A stretch of 64,000 bases of DNA from Pseudomonas reactans (GCF_013385825.1 NZ_JACAPG010000012.1:306298-370297), one strand, 5' to 3'. Shown: positions 1 to 9,522, counted from the stretch's first letter. Numbers and translations: made by a program. Notes: a model not told the origin generated them from the sequence alone.

Positions 1-324
1 GTGTATTTCACCCGCAAGGCCGCGTATGGCAAGCCTGAGGCTGGCGAGATCGCGCCGGAGTTCCTGGAGTTCTATTGGGGCAATTGGCTGCGTACTCAAA
101 TTGACCTGGGCAAGTACAACCTGAACAAGAAGGGTGGCTACAAGGACGCCATTGAGGCCGTGGCCAAGCGCATGGTCAGCCTGGCGCCGGGCTCACAGGT
201 CGGCGATAGCGGTTTCACCGCCCATCAACTGGGCGGCATGACCAAACTCGACCGTAACGAGCTGGAAAAGACCTTCGACAAAAAAGTCCCGTACGTGATC
301 GACTACCGCAATTCCCTGCGCTAA
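1..324 (+). CDS. C-terminal part of an unidentified protein (cut by window edge)
   Basis: The frame is open from the first base of the window and ends at TAA 322-324, leaving at least 107 residues. The GTG at position 1 need not be the real start. The visible part is soluble, rich in Lys and aromatic residues, with a central GGYKDAIEAVAKRMV helix-like stretch and no membrane segment. I do not recognise the family. It converges on the next gene with only 4 bp between the two stop codons. Confidence 0.7.
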   Translation: MYFTRKAAYGKPEAGEIAPEFLEFYWGNWLRTQIDLGKYNLNKKGGYKDAIEAVAKRMVSLAPGSQVGDSGFTAHQLGGMTKLDRNELEKTFDKKVPYVIDYRNSLR

Positions 325-328
325 CCGA

Positions 329-1009
329 TCACACCTTCTGCGCAATCCAGATGGTGTGCCGGGTGCCCTTGTTGCCATGGGCAAACACCTGCACTTCCTC
401 GGCCTTGAAACCGGCCTTGCGCAGTTTGTCGCTGAACAGCTTGTCCGCGCTGGCCGACCACACGGCCAGCACGCCTTTGGGGCGCAAGGCCTTGGCGCAG
501 GCGGCCAGGCCGCCGGCGGAATAGAGCCAGCTGTTGGCCTTTTGCGTGAGGCCTTCGGGGCCGTTGTCCACGTCCAGCATGATCGCATCAAAGCCCTGGG
601 GTTCGGCCTGCAGCACCTTGGCCACGTCTTCCAGGCGGATCACCGTGCGCGGGTCCAGCAGCGGGCGGCCGGATTTTTCGCCCAGCGGTCCACGGTTCCA
701 CTCCACAACGCCGGGCACCAGTTCTGCCACGACCACTTCAGCACTCTTGCCCAGGTGCTTGAGGGCTGACGCCAGGGTAAATCCCATGCCCAAGCCACCG
801 ATCAACACCCGTGAGTCCGCACGCCCGGCGACTTTGCGGCAAGGGATCTCCGCCAACGCATCTTCGGAACCGTGCATGCGCGTGTTCATCAACTGGCCGC
901 CGTCACCGCCCTGAATCTTGATGACGAAATCTTCACCGTATTCGAACAGGCACAAGGCACCGCCGTTGTCGGGGATCGGGGTGGTGTCCAGCAGAACGAA
1001 ACGTTTCAT
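329..1009 (-). CDS. Spermidine synthase-like SAM-binding methyltransferase-fold protein
   Basis: The protein has 226 residues and the Rossmann core of the spermidine/spermine synthase family. The nucleotide-binding loop reads VLIGGLGMGFTL, followed by VVVAELVPGVVEWNR (acidic residue after strand 2) and FDAIMLDVDNGP. True SpeE proteins are nearer 285 residues and have GGGDGG in the first loop, so this shorter protein with GGLGMG probably does not make polyamines; its substrate is unknown. It starts at ATG 1009 and converges with the gene at 1-324. Confidence 0.8.
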   Translation of the reverse strand: MKRFVLLDTTPIPDNGGALCLFEYGEDFVIKIQGGDGGQLMNTRMHGSEDALAEIPCRKVAGRADSRVLIGGLGMGFTLASALKHLGKSAEVVVAELVPGVVEWNRGPLGEKSGRPLLDPRTVIRLEDVAKVLQAEPQGFDAIMLDVDNGPEGLTQKANSWLYSAGGLAACAKALRPKGVLAVWSASADKLFSDKLRKAGFKAEEVQVFAHGNKGTRHTIWIAQKV

Positions 1010-1087
1010 GGAAATCTCATTGGGAAGGGCATTCTTGCGCGGTTGGGAGTAGCCTTACGACATTCCGGTCAGGCCATGGAGCCATCG

Positions 1088-1366
1088 ATGAAGTGCAGCA
1101 TTCTAACGGTCATTGTGTTGAGCGCGCTCGCCTCTGGTGCGGCGCAGGCTCAGGAGTTGCAAACCGTACCGGTCGCGCCCGCCCCAACGCCAGGCGCGCC
1201 GGGCACCCCGACGCCGACGTTGTACCCGCAAGTCACCCCACCGGCCGTGCCCAAGACCAACGGCTCGCCGCCCTTGGTGCCCATCGTGCTGCCCACGCCA
1301 CCCAAGGACCAGACGGTGCCGGGCCTGCTGCAGAATGACAGCAAGCCGAAGACGCCGGGCGGCTAA
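1088..1366 (+). CDS. Small proline-rich exported protein
   Basis: The protein has 92 residues. ATG 1088 is chosen because GGAG at 1078-1081 is correctly spaced; an in-frame ATG at 1076 lies upstream. Residues 1-21 form a signal peptide with an AQA cleavage motif. The remaining 71 residues contain 20 prolines in APTPG/TPTP-like runs with few charges, so the mature protein should be an extended, unfolded periplasmic or envelope peptide. There is no known domain. Its stop codon overlaps the stop of the convergent cNMP-binding gene. Confidence 0.7.
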   Translation: MKCSILTVIVLSALASGAAQAQELQTVPVAPAPTPGAPGTPTPTLYPQVTPPAVPKTNGSPPLVPIVLPTPPKDQTVPGLLQNDSKPKTPGG

Positions 1367-1836
1367 AACTGTTGCGAAAGTAATTGCCCGTCGGCCATGC
1401 GCAGGCGCTTGGACAGGGCGATGGCAATCGCGCGGATGATCTTGGCGGCGACCCTGGGCGCTTCGTTGAGCATTTTTTCCAGGGAATCCTTGCCCAGGTT
1501 CAACAGCACGCAGTCACTGGCCGCCATGCAACTGGCCGAGCGCCGCTCGCCGTCGAGTACCGCCATTTCGCCAAAGGCCCGGCCGCTGCGCAGGGTGGCG
1601 ATGGTCAGGCGTTGGCCGTCGTGGTTGGTTTTTTGCACCGCCACTTGGCCGCTGTGGAGGATACACATGAAGGTGCCGGCATCGCCCTCAAGGAAAATTA
1701 CCTCGTCACGGGCGATGCTGCTGATATTGAAATAGCCGGCGGCGACGTGAAAGTCTTCCGGCAACAGCGGGTCGAACAGGCCGCAATCCATGAGCATGTC
1801 GCGGATTTCGGTATTCATTAGCGTCGGTAGTGCCAT
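1363..1836 (-). CDS. Cyclic nucleotide-binding domain protein (Crp-like, no DNA-binding domain)
   Basis: The 157 residues cover one cNMP-binding beta-barrel. The phosphate-binding cassette is visible as FGEMAVLDGERRSASCMA, which keeps the Gly-Glu and the Arg that contact the nucleotide phosphate in Crp-type domains. The C-terminal helix ends without a helix-turn-helix, so it is a stand-alone sensor, not a transcription factor. The ligand is not determined by the sequence. ATG 1836 is used; a second ATG at 1818 (MNTEIRD) is also possible. Confidence 0.85.
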   Translation of the reverse strand: MALPTLMNTEIRDMLMDCGLFDPLLPEDFHVAAGYFNISSIARDEVIFLEGDAGTFMCILHSGQVAVQKTNHDGQRLTIATLRSGRAFGEMAVLDGERRSASCMAASDCVLLNLGKDSLEKMLNEAPRVAAKIIRAIAIALSKRLRMADGQLLSQQF

Positions 1837-1904
1837 GGCTGCAATCTTGGTCCATCAATCAGTAGGCGGTCCTGTGTTCAGACAGAACCGCTCTACGAAG
1901 TTCC

Positions 1905-3947
1905 TTAAACCAGCCCCAGCGCCCTGAACACAAAGCCATATTCGAGTGCTACGTCACGTAATCCCTGGTAACGACCGCTCATGCCACCGTGGCCGGCGCC
2001 CAGTTCGGTCTTGAGCAGCAACAGGTTGTCGTCGGTCTTGGTGTCGCGCAGCTTGGCCACCCACTTGGCGGCTTCCCAATATTGCACACGGCTGTCGTTG
2101 TAGCCGGCGATCACCAACAGGTGCGGGTAGGCCTGGGCGCGAACGTTTTCGTAGGGCGCATAGGCCTTGATGCGCTCGTAGACGTCCGGTTGTTCCGGGT
2201 TGCCCCACTCGTCGTACTCGGTGATGGTGAGCGGCAGTTCCGGGTCGAGCATGGTGTTGAGCACATCGACAAACGGCACTTCGGCAATCGCTGCCTGGAA
2301 CAGCTCCGGACGCTGGTTGAGCACTGCGCCGATCAACAGGCCGCCGGCACTGCCGCCGCTGATGGCCAGTTGTTTGGAGGTGGTCAGGCCCTCGGCGATC
2401 AGGTGTTCGGCGCAGGCGATAAAGTCGCTGAAGGTGTTCTGCTTGTGTTCCTGCTTGCCGTTGCGGTACCAGGCCTCACCCAGCTCTCCGCCGCCGCGCA
2501 CATGGGCGATGGCAAACGCCACGCCTCGGTCCAGCAGGCTCAGGCGTGCGTGGGAGAACCACGGGTCAAGGCTCGAACCGTAGGCGCCGTAGCCGTACAG
2601 GTACAGGGGTGTTGTTTTACCCAACTGGTCGCGCTTGACCACCAGGCTGATCGGCACCTGGGTACCATCTGGCGAGGTGGCCCACAGGCGCTGGCTCACG
2701 TAATCGTCGGCATTGAACACGCCGAGTACCGGGGTTTCCTTGAGCACCTGTTGCGCGCCGCTGGCCAGTTCCAACTGACGCACCTGGGCCGGACGGTTCA
2801 GGGCTTCGTAACGCAGGCGGATCTTGTCGCTGACAAATTCCAGGCTGTTCTGTACGTAGAGGCTGTAGGCGGCGTCAGGCAATTCCACGCGATAGGCCGG
2901 CAAGCCCTGCGGGTGCACTTCGATCACCGGCAGGCCACCGATGCGCAGGCTCAAGGTCATGGCATGGGTGTTCAGGCTCACGCCGTCGAACATCACCTCA
3001 TCGCTGTGGGGGATCAGGTTCTGCCATTCAGCTTCGGTCGGCACGTCGCCAATGTCGGTTGCCACAAACAAGGCGTAGTTGATGCCATCGCGGTTGCTGC
3101 GGATAAACCAGGTCCAGGCGCCATTCAACTGGCCGTGGTCGACATCGTATTCATGGTCTTCGACCCGGGGTGCCAGGCAGGTGAAGTCCAGGTGTGGCTG
3201 ATCGGCGTCCAACGCCCAGACTTCGCTGGTGGTCTTGCTGCCGAGGGACAGCAGCAACTGGCGCTCGGAGCTGGAGCGGTAGCAATGCAGGAAGAAACGT
3301 CCGTCGGGTTCATGGAACACTTCCTGCGCCGCCGTGCCGTCCAGGCGATAGCGATACAGTTTGTGCGGGCGATGGGTGTCGTCCAGTTCGCCAAAGAACA
3401 GGGTCAGGCTATCGTTGGCCCAGGTCATGCTGCCGTCGCAGTCTTCAAACGCCAGTTCGCTGACTTTGCCGGTGGCCAGTTCCTTCACGTACAGGGTGTA
3501 GATCTCTTCACCGCTGGTATCTAGGCTGTAGGCCAAGCGTTGGTGGTCGGGGCTGATGCTGAACGCGCCGAGGGAGAAGAAACCGCCATTGGCCAACACG
3601 TTCGGGTCCAGCAACATCTCTTCGCTGCTGTCGTCCACCTGATTGCTGTCGTCGGCCGGGCGGCGGCAGCGGTAGTGGCGGGCGTATTCGTCACCGGCGG
3701 TGGTGCGGGTGTAATACAGATACGGGCCCCACGGTGACGGCAGCGACAGGTCGGTTTCGAGAATGCGGCCCTTGATCTCCTCGAACAGGGTTTCGCGCAG
3801 CGTTGCCTGGTCGGCGAGTTGCGCTTCCTGCCAGGCGTTTTCGGCCTTGAGGTAATCGAGCACCTCAGTGCTGTCGCGCTCTTGCAGCCAGGCGTACGGA
3901 TCTGGACCTTGGGCCTTGCGGGCAATCGGAGCGGTCGATGTAGGCAT
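1905..3947 (-). CDS. ptrB: Oligopeptidase B (S9 family serine peptidase)
   Basis: The 680-residue cytosolic peptidase cleaves short peptides after basic residues. The N-terminal two thirds form the beta-propeller gate (DPYAWLQERD near the start). The C-terminal alpha/beta-hydrolase domain has the nucleophile Ser in ISGGSAGGLL, the Asp in GYNDSRV and the His in GAGHGGMSG. The substrate loop contains EYDEWGNPE, as in oligopeptidase B. The start at ATG 3947 gives the usual family length; the frame stays open 18 codons further upstream but that stretch is not family-like. Confidence 0.92.
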   Translation of the reverse strand: MPTSTAPIARKAQGPDPYAWLQERDSTEVLDYLKAENAWQEAQLADQATLRETLFEEIKGRILETDLSLPSPWGPYLYYTRTTAGDEYARHYRCRRPADDSNQVDDSSEEMLLDPNVLANGGFFSLGAFSISPDHQRLAYSLDTSGEEIYTLYVKELATGKVSELAFEDCDGSMTWANDSLTLFFGELDDTHRPHKLYRYRLDGTAAQEVFHEPDGRFFLHCYRSSSERQLLLSLGSKTTSEVWALDADQPHLDFTCLAPRVEDHEYDVDHGQLNGAWTWFIRSNRDGINYALFVATDIGDVPTEAEWQNLIPHSDEVMFDGVSLNTHAMTLSLRIGGLPVIEVHPQGLPAYRVELPDAAYSLYVQNSLEFVSDKIRLRYEALNRPAQVRQLELASGAQQVLKETPVLGVFNADDYVSQRLWATSPDGTQVPISLVVKRDQLGKTTPLYLYGYGAYGSSLDPWFSHARLSLLDRGVAFAIAHVRGGGELGEAWYRNGKQEHKQNTFSDFIACAEHLIAEGLTTSKQLAISGGSAGGLLIGAVLNQRPELFQAAIAEVPFVDVLNTMLDPELPLTITEYDEWGNPEQPDVYERIKAYAPYENVRAQAYPHLLVIAGYNDSRVQYWEAAKWVAKLRDTKTDDNLLLLKTELGAGHGGMSGRYQGLRDVALEYGFVFRALGLV

Positions 3948-4047
3948 GGGATTATTCTCTATCGGGCGGACGGTGGCAGGCTTTGCAGCCGCGACACGCA
4001 AAAGCCGTTATCATAGCCGCCTGTTTGCCAACCTTGCCATGGACACC

Positions 4048-4509
4048 ATGACCGAGAACGACTATCTGACCGCTTGGGGCCTTTACGCCTTCGCCGCTTT
4101 GGGCTGCCTGTTGGTGTGGTGGCGCATGACTCGCTGGATCTGGCGCTGGCTGCGCGAGCCGCTGCAATTGCTGATGGCGGTGCTGCTGTTCAGTCCGACC
4201 ATCGTCGACCCGGTCAAGACCCAGTTCGCGCCGGCCGTGGCCATCACCGCCCTGGACCTGGTGCTCAAGGTCGGCAATAACGCCTGGCGGGCCATTTCCG
4301 ATCTGTTCATGTACAGCATGATCGCCTTTGGCGTGTACCTGGTGTTTGTGCTGATTCGTTGGCCCATCGAGCGCGCCGCCAAGGCCCGCCGTGAGCGCAA
4401 GGCCGCCGCGGATGCCGCGCTGGCTGCCGAACCGGATCAAGACGACGATGACTTGCCTTTGCGCCGTCCCGCACCCGTGAGCGGTCTGCGCGTCGAACCG
4501 CGCCTTTAA
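4048..4509 (+). CDS. Conserved membrane protein of unknown function
   Basis: The protein has about 153 residues and begins MTENDYLTAWGLYAF. There are two to three hydrophobic segments: residues about 9-27, about 38-60, and about 88-108 (MYSMIAFGVYLVFVLI). The C-terminal tail is cytoplasmic-like, first Arg/Lys-rich and then acidic (DQDDDD). No enzymatic motif is visible. ATG 4039 three codons upstream is an alternative start; neither has a strong ribosome site. It lies 30 bp before a glutamine amidotransferase gene and probably shares its transcript. Pseudomonas genomes keep this gene next to oligopeptidase B. Confidence 0.8.
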   Translation: MTENDYLTAWGLYAFAALGCLLVWWRMTRWIWRWLREPLQLLMAVLLFSPTIVDPVKTQFAPAVAITALDLVLKVGNNAWRAISDLFMYSMIAFGVYLVFVLIRWPIERAAKARRERKAAADAALAAEPDQDDDDLPLRRPAPVSGLRVEPRL

Positions 4510-4539
4510 CGTTGTCCGCCCTGCTGCGAGAGCCCTGGC

Positions 4540-5316
4540 ATGTGTGAATTATTGGGCATGAGTGCCAACGTCCCCACCGATATCGTGTTCAGCTTCACTG
4601 GGCTGATGCAGCGCGGTGGGCGCACCGGTCCCCACCGTGACGGTTGGGGCATAGCGTTCTATGAAGGCCGTGGCCTGCGCCTGTTCCAGGACCCGGCCGC
4701 CAGCAGCGAATCGGAAGTCGCGCTGCTGGTACAGCGTTACCCGATCAAGAGCGAAGTGGTGATCGGCCATATCCGCCAGGCCAACGTCGGCAAGGTCAGC
4801 CTGGCCAACACCCACCCGTTCGTGCGCGAACTGTGGGGCCGCAACTGGTGCTTTGCGCACAACGGCCAGTTGGCCGACTTCAACCCACGCGCTACCTTCT
4901 ACCGTCCAGTGGGCGATACCGACAGCGAAGCGGCCTTCTGCGATCTTCTCAACCGCGTGCGCGAAGCCTTCCCGGAGCCGGTGGACATTGAAAAAGTCCT
5001 GCCTGACCTGATCGCCGCCTGTTCCGAATACCGCAGCAAAGGCGTGTTCAATTGCCTGCTCAGCGACGGCGACTGGCTGTTTTGCTATTGCTCGACCAAG
5101 CTTGCGCAGATTACCCGTCGCGCTCCATTTGGACCGGCACGCTTGAAAGATGTCGACGTGATCGTCGATTTTCAGGCCGAAACCACGCCCAACGACGTAG
5201 TGACCGTGATCGCCACCGAGCCTTTGACCGACAACGAAAACTGGACCCGCTACGAACCGGGCCAATGGAGCCTGTGGCGACGTGGTGAATGCGTCAGCCA
5301 GGGCATCACCGAGTAA
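4540..5316 (+). CDS. Class II glutamine amidotransferase (YafJ-like)
   Basis: The 258 residues form one Ntn-type glutaminase domain. Cys2 directly after the initiator Met (MCELLG) is the expected N-terminal nucleophile. Further family signatures are [30 protein letters not shown], and FAHNGQL, which forms the oxyanion hole. No synthase domain is attached, so the acceptor of the released ammonia is unknown. The gene is followed after 11 bp by a DUF2937 membrane protein, indicating an operon. Confidence 0.88.
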   Translation: MCELLGMSANVPTDIVFSFTGLMQRGGRTGPHRDGWGIAFYEGRGLRLFQDPAASSESEVALLVQRYPIKSEVVIGHIRQANVGKVSLANTHPFVRELWGRNWCFAHNGQLADFNPRATFYRPVGDTDSEAAFCDLLNRVREAFPEPVDIEKVLPDLIAACSEYRSKGVFNCLLSDGDWLFCYCSTKLAQITRRAPFGPARLKDVDVIVDFQAETTPNDVVTVIATEPLTDNENWTRYEPGQWSLWRRGECVSQGITE

Positions 5317-5327
5317 GGATATCGACC

Positions 5328-5870
5328 ATGTTGCTCAGTTATCTGCGGTTGGTGCTGTTTGCCATTGGCCTGTTGGTCGGCGTGCAAGTGCCGGGGTTCA
5401 TCAACGACTACGCCAAGCGCGTCGAAGCTCATCTGATCGAGGCCCAGACCGGCCTCAGCGGGTTTGAAACCACCGCACGGCAGTTCTTCAACGGTGACTT
5501 GAAGGCGTTGGTCGCGCATTACCGCGCCAGTGATGACCCGGTGTTCCAGAGCGACGCCAACAGCCTGGGCGCCATGCTTGACCGCCAGGTAGCCTTGGAC
5601 AAGCAATTCCAGGCCATGCAAGGCCCGTGGTACATCCGCGCCCTGCAAGTGGCGGTGGCGGCGGACCCGGATATTCGCCAGGAAACCTGGAACGGCTACA
5701 GCTACCAGATCCTGCTGACACCCGAGGCCATGGGCTGGGGGCTGGGCGGGGCGATGCTGTTGTCGTTCGGCCTGGAGTGCCTGTTCCGTTTGATCGACTG
5801 GGTGGTGCTGGGCGGCAAGCGCCTGCGCCAGAGCCGGCCGATCGAAGAGCGGGACCTGAAGGGGCTCTAA
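5328..5870 (+). CDS. DUF2937 family membrane protein
   Basis: The 180-residue protein has an N-terminal membrane segment (about residues 4-22), a soluble, probably periplasmic middle with a conserved FNGDLKALVAHYRAS region, and a second membrane segment near 138-160. ATG 5328 is supported by AAGGA eight bases upstream. The function is unknown. It is the last gene of the run 4048-5870 and is followed by a REPIN that could fold into the transcript end. Confidence 0.8.
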   Translation: MLLSYLRLVLFAIGLLVGVQVPGFINDYAKRVEAHLIEAQTGLSGFETTARQFFNGDLKALVAHYRASDDPVFQSDANSLGAMLDRQVALDKQFQAMQGPWYIRALQVAVAADPDIRQETWNGYSYQILLTPEAMGWGLGGAMLLSFGLECLFRLIDWVVLGGKRLRQSRPIEERDLKGL

Positions 5871-5888
5871 AAGCTCAACTCGGTCTAA

Positions 5889-5977
5889 TGTGGGAGCTGG
5901 CTTGCCTGCGATAGCGGTGGATCAGTAAAAGATGTGCTGGCTGACCCACCGCTATCGCAGGCAAGCCAGCTCCCACA
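5889..5977. repeat. REPIN (inverted REP pair)
   Basis: Two perfect 32-bp inverted arms (5889-5920 and 5946-5977) with core GGAGCTGGCTTGCCTGCGAT surround a 25-nt centre. It lies between two convergent genes, 3 bp from the lysR stop codon. Confidence 0.9.
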
Positions 5978-5980
5978 GGT

Positions 5981-6901
5981 TTAATCGGTCTTTGTCAGTT
6001 GCATCCTGTCTTCACCGACTTCTAGGGCATACCGCGCCACCACTTTCTGGCACAACCCCACAATCTCCTCCACCAGCTCCACCCCCACGCGCCACGACAC
6101 CACCACCTGCAAGTTCGGCAGTTTCTGCGCCATTGGCAGCATCACCAATTCGCCGCGCGCCAGTTCTTCGCTGACCAGCACCGGCGGCAGCGCGCCAATG
6201 CCAAAACCATCGCGCAGCAAACGGGTGATGGCCGACACCGAATTCACGCAGTTCATGCGTGGCGCGGCCACGCCGTTGGCTTGCATCAGGCTGATCACGT
6301 CCTGGTGCGGGTGGGAGTTTTTCGAGTAGGTGATGATGCGCTCCTGGGCCAGTTCGGCCAGGGAGGCGTAGTCACGGTTGTAGATCGACTGGCTGGCGAC
6401 GATCCAGGCCATGGGGTGGCTGCACAACTCCAGGCTGCGCACGGTCTCGAGGCGCAGCAGGTCGGTTTGCAGGATCAGGTCGAGGAAGCCTTTTTGCAAC
6501 TGATCGCTGAGGTTCAGTGCGGTATCGGCGACCAACTCGATTTCCACCAGGGGGAAGTGGTCCATCAGTTCTGCGACCAACGGGCTCAGCCAGGTGTGGA
6601 TCACCGTGTCCATCGCGCCGATGCGGATGCGCCCGACTTTGCTGCTGGTGGTCTCCAGGGACTGCTTCAGGCCCTGCATGGTCACCATCATCTGCTCGGC
6701 ATAATCGAGCACCTTCAAGCCTTCCGGTGTCAGGCTCACACCGCGTGAGTCGCGCAGAAACAGCTTCACGCCCAACTCGCTTTCCAGCACGGCGATGCGG
6801 CTGGAGATCGACGCCTGGGTGGTGAACAACTTCTCGGCGGTCAGGCGGAAACTCTTGAGCTTGGCCACCCAGACGAAGGTTTCGAGGAACTTCAAATTCA
6901 T
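5981..6901 (-). CDS. LysR-family transcriptional regulator, probable regulator of pxpABC
   Basis: The 306 residues are typical for the family. The N-terminal winged helix-turn-helix is seen in residues about 1-60 (TAEKLFTTQASISSRIAVLE), followed by the linker helix and a periplasmic-binding-like effector domain. It is transcribed divergently from pxpA with 175 bp between the starts, the normal arrangement for a LysR protein controlling its neighbour. The intergenic DNA near 6901-6950 is AT-rich. Control of the pxp genes is inferred from position; the effector could be 5-oxoproline or a related lactam. Confidence 0.88.
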   Translation of the reverse strand: MNLKFLETFVWVAKLKSFRLTAEKLFTTQASISSRIAVLESELGVKLFLRDSRGVSLTPEGLKVLDYAEQMMVTMQGLKQSLETTSSKVGRIRIGAMDTVIHTWLSPLVAELMDHFPLVEIELVADTALNLSDQLQKGFLDLILQTDLLRLETVRSLELCSHPMAWIVASQSIYNRDYASLAELAQERIITYSKNSHPHQDVISLMQANGVAAPRMNCVNSVSAITRLLRDGFGIGALPPVLVSEELARGELVMLPMAQKLPNLQVVVSWRVGVELVEEIVGLCQKVVARYALEVGEDRMQLTKTD

Positions 6902-7076
6902 GGGATCAACTTTTTCTTATGCATGGATCGGTTTTTATTAGTTGGACGCCGCACCGGGCCAGCGCCAAAAATCGAGCTATTCCACGATAAGCGCCGTTGG
7001 GGTGTCAGGACAAGTTGCGAGTTCTGCGTAAAAAATCCCACACTACAAAAAAATAAAGCCTACAGGAGCACCTACC

Positions 7077-7817
7077 GTGAGCCGCCTTCTTCTGAATTGC
7101 GACATCGGCGAAAGCTTCGGCAACTGGACTATGGGTCTGGACGCCGAGGTCATGCCGTTCATTGATTGCGCCAACGTGGCGTGCGGCTTCCATGCCGGCG
7201 ACCCGAGCATCATGCGCAAGACCGTCAGTCTGGCGCTCAAGCACGGCGTGCAAGTCGGTGCGCACCCGGCTTACCAGGACCTGCAAGGTTTCGGCCGTCG
7301 CTCCATGGCCTACACGCCCCAGGAAATCCAGGATCTGTTGCACTATCAGATCGGCGCCCTCGACGGCATCTGCCGGGCGCAAGGTGGGCGGGTCAGCTAC
7401 GTGAAGCCCCACGGCGCGATGTACAACGACATGATGGCCAACACGGCGCAATTGCGCGCGGTGATCCAGGCCGTGGCGGCTTACGGCGACCTGCCGCTGA
7501 TGTTGCTGGCAACCCGCGACAACAGCGCCGCGCAGGCCTTAGGCGATGAATATGGCGTCACCCTGTGGTTTGAAGCCTTTGCCGACCGCGCCTACGACAA
7601 TAAGGGCCACCTGGTCTCGCGGCAGTTGCCCGGCGCCGTGCACCACGATGCCGACACCATCCTGCAGCAAGCCCTGACCATTTCCAGGGGGGAAGCGCTG
7701 ACCGCCAGCGACGGCAGCTTGCTGGTCCTGCAAGCCAACACCCTGTGCGTACACGGCGACAACGCCAGCTCGGTCGCCGCCGTGCAGCGTATCCGCGAGG
7801 CATTGAAGTCAGCATGA
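7077..7817 (+). CDS. pxpA: 5-oxoprolinase subunit A (LamB/YcsF family)
   Basis: The 246-residue protein is the PxpA component of the three-subunit ATP-dependent 5-oxoprolinase, which opens pyroglutamate to glutamate. Family signatures are [13 protein letters not shown] at the N terminus, [31 protein letters not shown] and [11 protein letters not shown]. The start is GTG 7077, with CAGGAG ten bases upstream. It overlaps pxpB by an ATGA, so the genes should be translationally coupled. Confidence 0.93.
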   Translation: MSRLLLNCDIGESFGNWTMGLDAEVMPFIDCANVACGFHAGDPSIMRKTVSLALKHGVQVGAHPAYQDLQGFGRRSMAYTPQEIQDLLHYQIGALDGICRAQGGRVSYVKPHGAMYNDMMANTAQLRAVIQAVAAYGDLPLMLLATRDNSAAQALGDEYGVTLWFEAFADRAYDNKGHLVSRQLPGAVHHDADTILQQALTISRGEALTASDGSLLVLQANTLCVHGDNASSVAAVQRIREALKSA

Positions 7818-8518
7818 AGCCTCGGATTGAAGTGGTGGCCATCGACTGCCTGATGGTGCGTCTGTTTGATGCAATCGCCGAAGCCAACATGCCTTGGATG
7901 CTCGCCGCCACCCAGCGCCTGCGCAGCGGTTTCGGCGCGGCGTTGGTCGACCTGGTGCCGTCCTACACCACCTTGATGGTGCATTACGACCTCGGCGCAT
8001 TGAACCCAGCCCAGGCACGGGAATTGATTGACCAGGCCCTGACCGACCTGCAACCGCAGACCCAGGGCAGCGGCCAGTGCCATGTGCTGCCGGTGTGGTA
8101 CGACCTGAGCGTCGGTCCCGAATTGAGCCTGCTCAGCCAGCGCAGCGGCCTGGCCATCGACGACGTGATCCGCCGCCATAGTGCCCACGAATACCAAGTG
8201 TTCGCCCTCGGCTTCGCCCCCGGTTTTGCCTTTATGGGCCTGGTGGATGAAATCCTCGCTGCGCCACGCCTCAACACCCCGCGTAAACGCGTAGCGGCGG
8301 GCAGTGTCGGCATCGCCGAACGGCAAACCGCCGCTTATCCGGTGGTCTCGCCGGGCGGCTGGAACCTGATAGGCCGCACGCCGGCCAAACTCTTCGATCG
8401 TGAGCGAGACGGCTACAGCCTGATGCAACCGGGCGACACGGTGCGCTTCGAATCGGTCGATCACGCCGAATTCATCAAACTGGGTGGCGATGACACGCCG
8501 TTGGAGGCGCAGGCATGA
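7814..8518 (+). CDS. pxpB: 5-oxoprolinase subunit B (KipI-like)
   Basis: The 234-residue protein carries the allophanate-hydrolase subunit 1 fold. The signature [16 protein letters not shown] is followed by [35 protein letters not shown], the family's most conserved block. The ATG at 7814 overlaps the pxpA stop, and the end overlaps the pxpC start by the same ATGA arrangement. It pairs with PxpC. Homologues were first described as kinase inhibitors (KipI), but the three-gene cluster points to 5-oxoprolinase. Confidence 0.92.
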   Translation: MKPRIEVVAIDCLMVRLFDAIAEANMPWMLAATQRLRSGFGAALVDLVPSYTTLMVHYDLGALNPAQARELIDQALTDLQPQTQGSGQCHVLPVWYDLSVGPELSLLSQRSGLAIDDVIRRHSAHEYQVFALGFAPGFAFMGLVDEILAAPRLNTPRKRVAAGSVGIAERQTAAYPVVSPGGWNLIGRTPAKLFDRERDGYSLMQPGDTVRFESVDHAEFIKLGGDDTPLEAQA

Positions 8519-9420
8519 GCCGCTTGATCATCGAGGCCAGCACACCGCTGTGCCTATTGCAGGACGCTGGCCGTTTTGGCGTACGCCACCTGGGCGTGAC
8601 CCAGGGCGGCGCGCTGGATTGGGTGTCGATGTCCTGGGCCAACTGGCTGCTGGGCAACGCGCTGGACGCGCCGGTGGTGGAAATTACCCTGGGCGGTTTT
8701 ACCGTACAGGCGGAGGATTATTGCCTGCTGGCCCTCGCCGGTGCTGACTTGGGGGCTTACATCGACGAACGCGCCATCAGCCCAGGCCGCAGTTTTATCC
8801 TGCAAAAGGGCCAGCGTTTGCGTTTTACCCAGCCATTCAATGGCGCGCGGGCTTACTTGGCCGCGCCGGGCGGGTTCGATGCGCCGGACGTGTTGGGCAG
8901 TTGCGCCACCGTTGTGCGTGAAGAGCTGGGCGGCGTGGACGGTTTCGGCAAGGCACTGGCCGAAGGCGGGTGCTTGGCGTATTCCGGCGTCGGCGGCGCA
9001 ATGAAGGTGTTGAGCGATCCAGGCCTGGCCAAGGCTGCATTGGACGTGATCGTCGGTGCCCAGATCGGCCAGTTCAGCGGGCAAAGCCTGTTCGATGCGT
9101 TCAACACCGAATGGACCCTGGACAGCCGCGCCGACCGCATGGGCATGCGCCTGCTGGGCACGCCGTTGCAGTATCAGGGGCCGTCACTGATCTCCGAGGG
9201 GATTCCCCTGGGGGCGATCCAAGTGCCGCCGGATGGGCAGCCGATCGTGTTGCTCAATGATCGGCAGACGATTGGCGGTTACCCGCGCCTGGGCGCGTTG
9301 ACGCCGTTGTCGCTGGCGCGGCTGGCGCAGTGCCTACCGGGGGAGACGGTGCGGTTGGCGCCGGTGGTGCAGGAGACGGCGCACCGGCAGCATGTCGACT
9401 TCTTACAGCGTTTTCACTGA
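8515..9420 (+). CDS. pxpC: 5-oxoprolinase subunit C (KipA-like, biotin-dependent carboxylase-like fold)
   Basis: The 301-residue protein has the allophanate-hydrolase subunit 2 fold: LQDAGRFGVRHLGVTQGGALD at the N terminus, then ARAYLAAPGGFDAPDVLGS, and SRADRMGMRLLGTPL followed by ISEGIPLGAIQVPPDGQP. It is the third gene of the operon, starting at ATG 8515 inside the pxpB stop. The three proteins together should convert 5-oxoproline, ATP and water to glutamate. Confidence 0.92.
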   Translation: MSRLIIEASTPLCLLQDAGRFGVRHLGVTQGGALDWVSMSWANWLLGNALDAPVVEITLGGFTVQAEDYCLLALAGADLGAYIDERAISPGRSFILQKGQRLRFTQPFNGARAYLAAPGGFDAPDVLGSCATVVREELGGVDGFGKALAEGGCLAYSGVGGAMKVLSDPGLAKAALDVIVGAQIGQFSGQSLFDAFNTEWTLDSRADRMGMRLLGTPLQYQGPSLISEGIPLGAIQVPPDGQPIVLLNDRQTIGGYPRLGALTPLSLARLAQCLPGETVRLAPVVQETAHRQHVDFLQRFH

Positions 9421-9422
9421 CC

Positions 9423-9512
9423 CCTGTAGGAGCCCGGCTTGCCGGCGATGGCGTCCGCCCGTCTTGCATAAGGCTCAAGGGCGCAATCGCCGGCAAGCCG
9501 GGCTCCTACAGG
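9423..9512. repeat. REPIN (inverted REP pair)
   Basis: Perfect 27-bp arms at 9423-9449 and 9486-9512, core GGAGCCCGGCTTGCCGGCGA. It lies between the convergent genes pxpC and the VWA gene. Confidence 0.9.
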
Positions 9513-9522
9513 TCGTGCGGGG

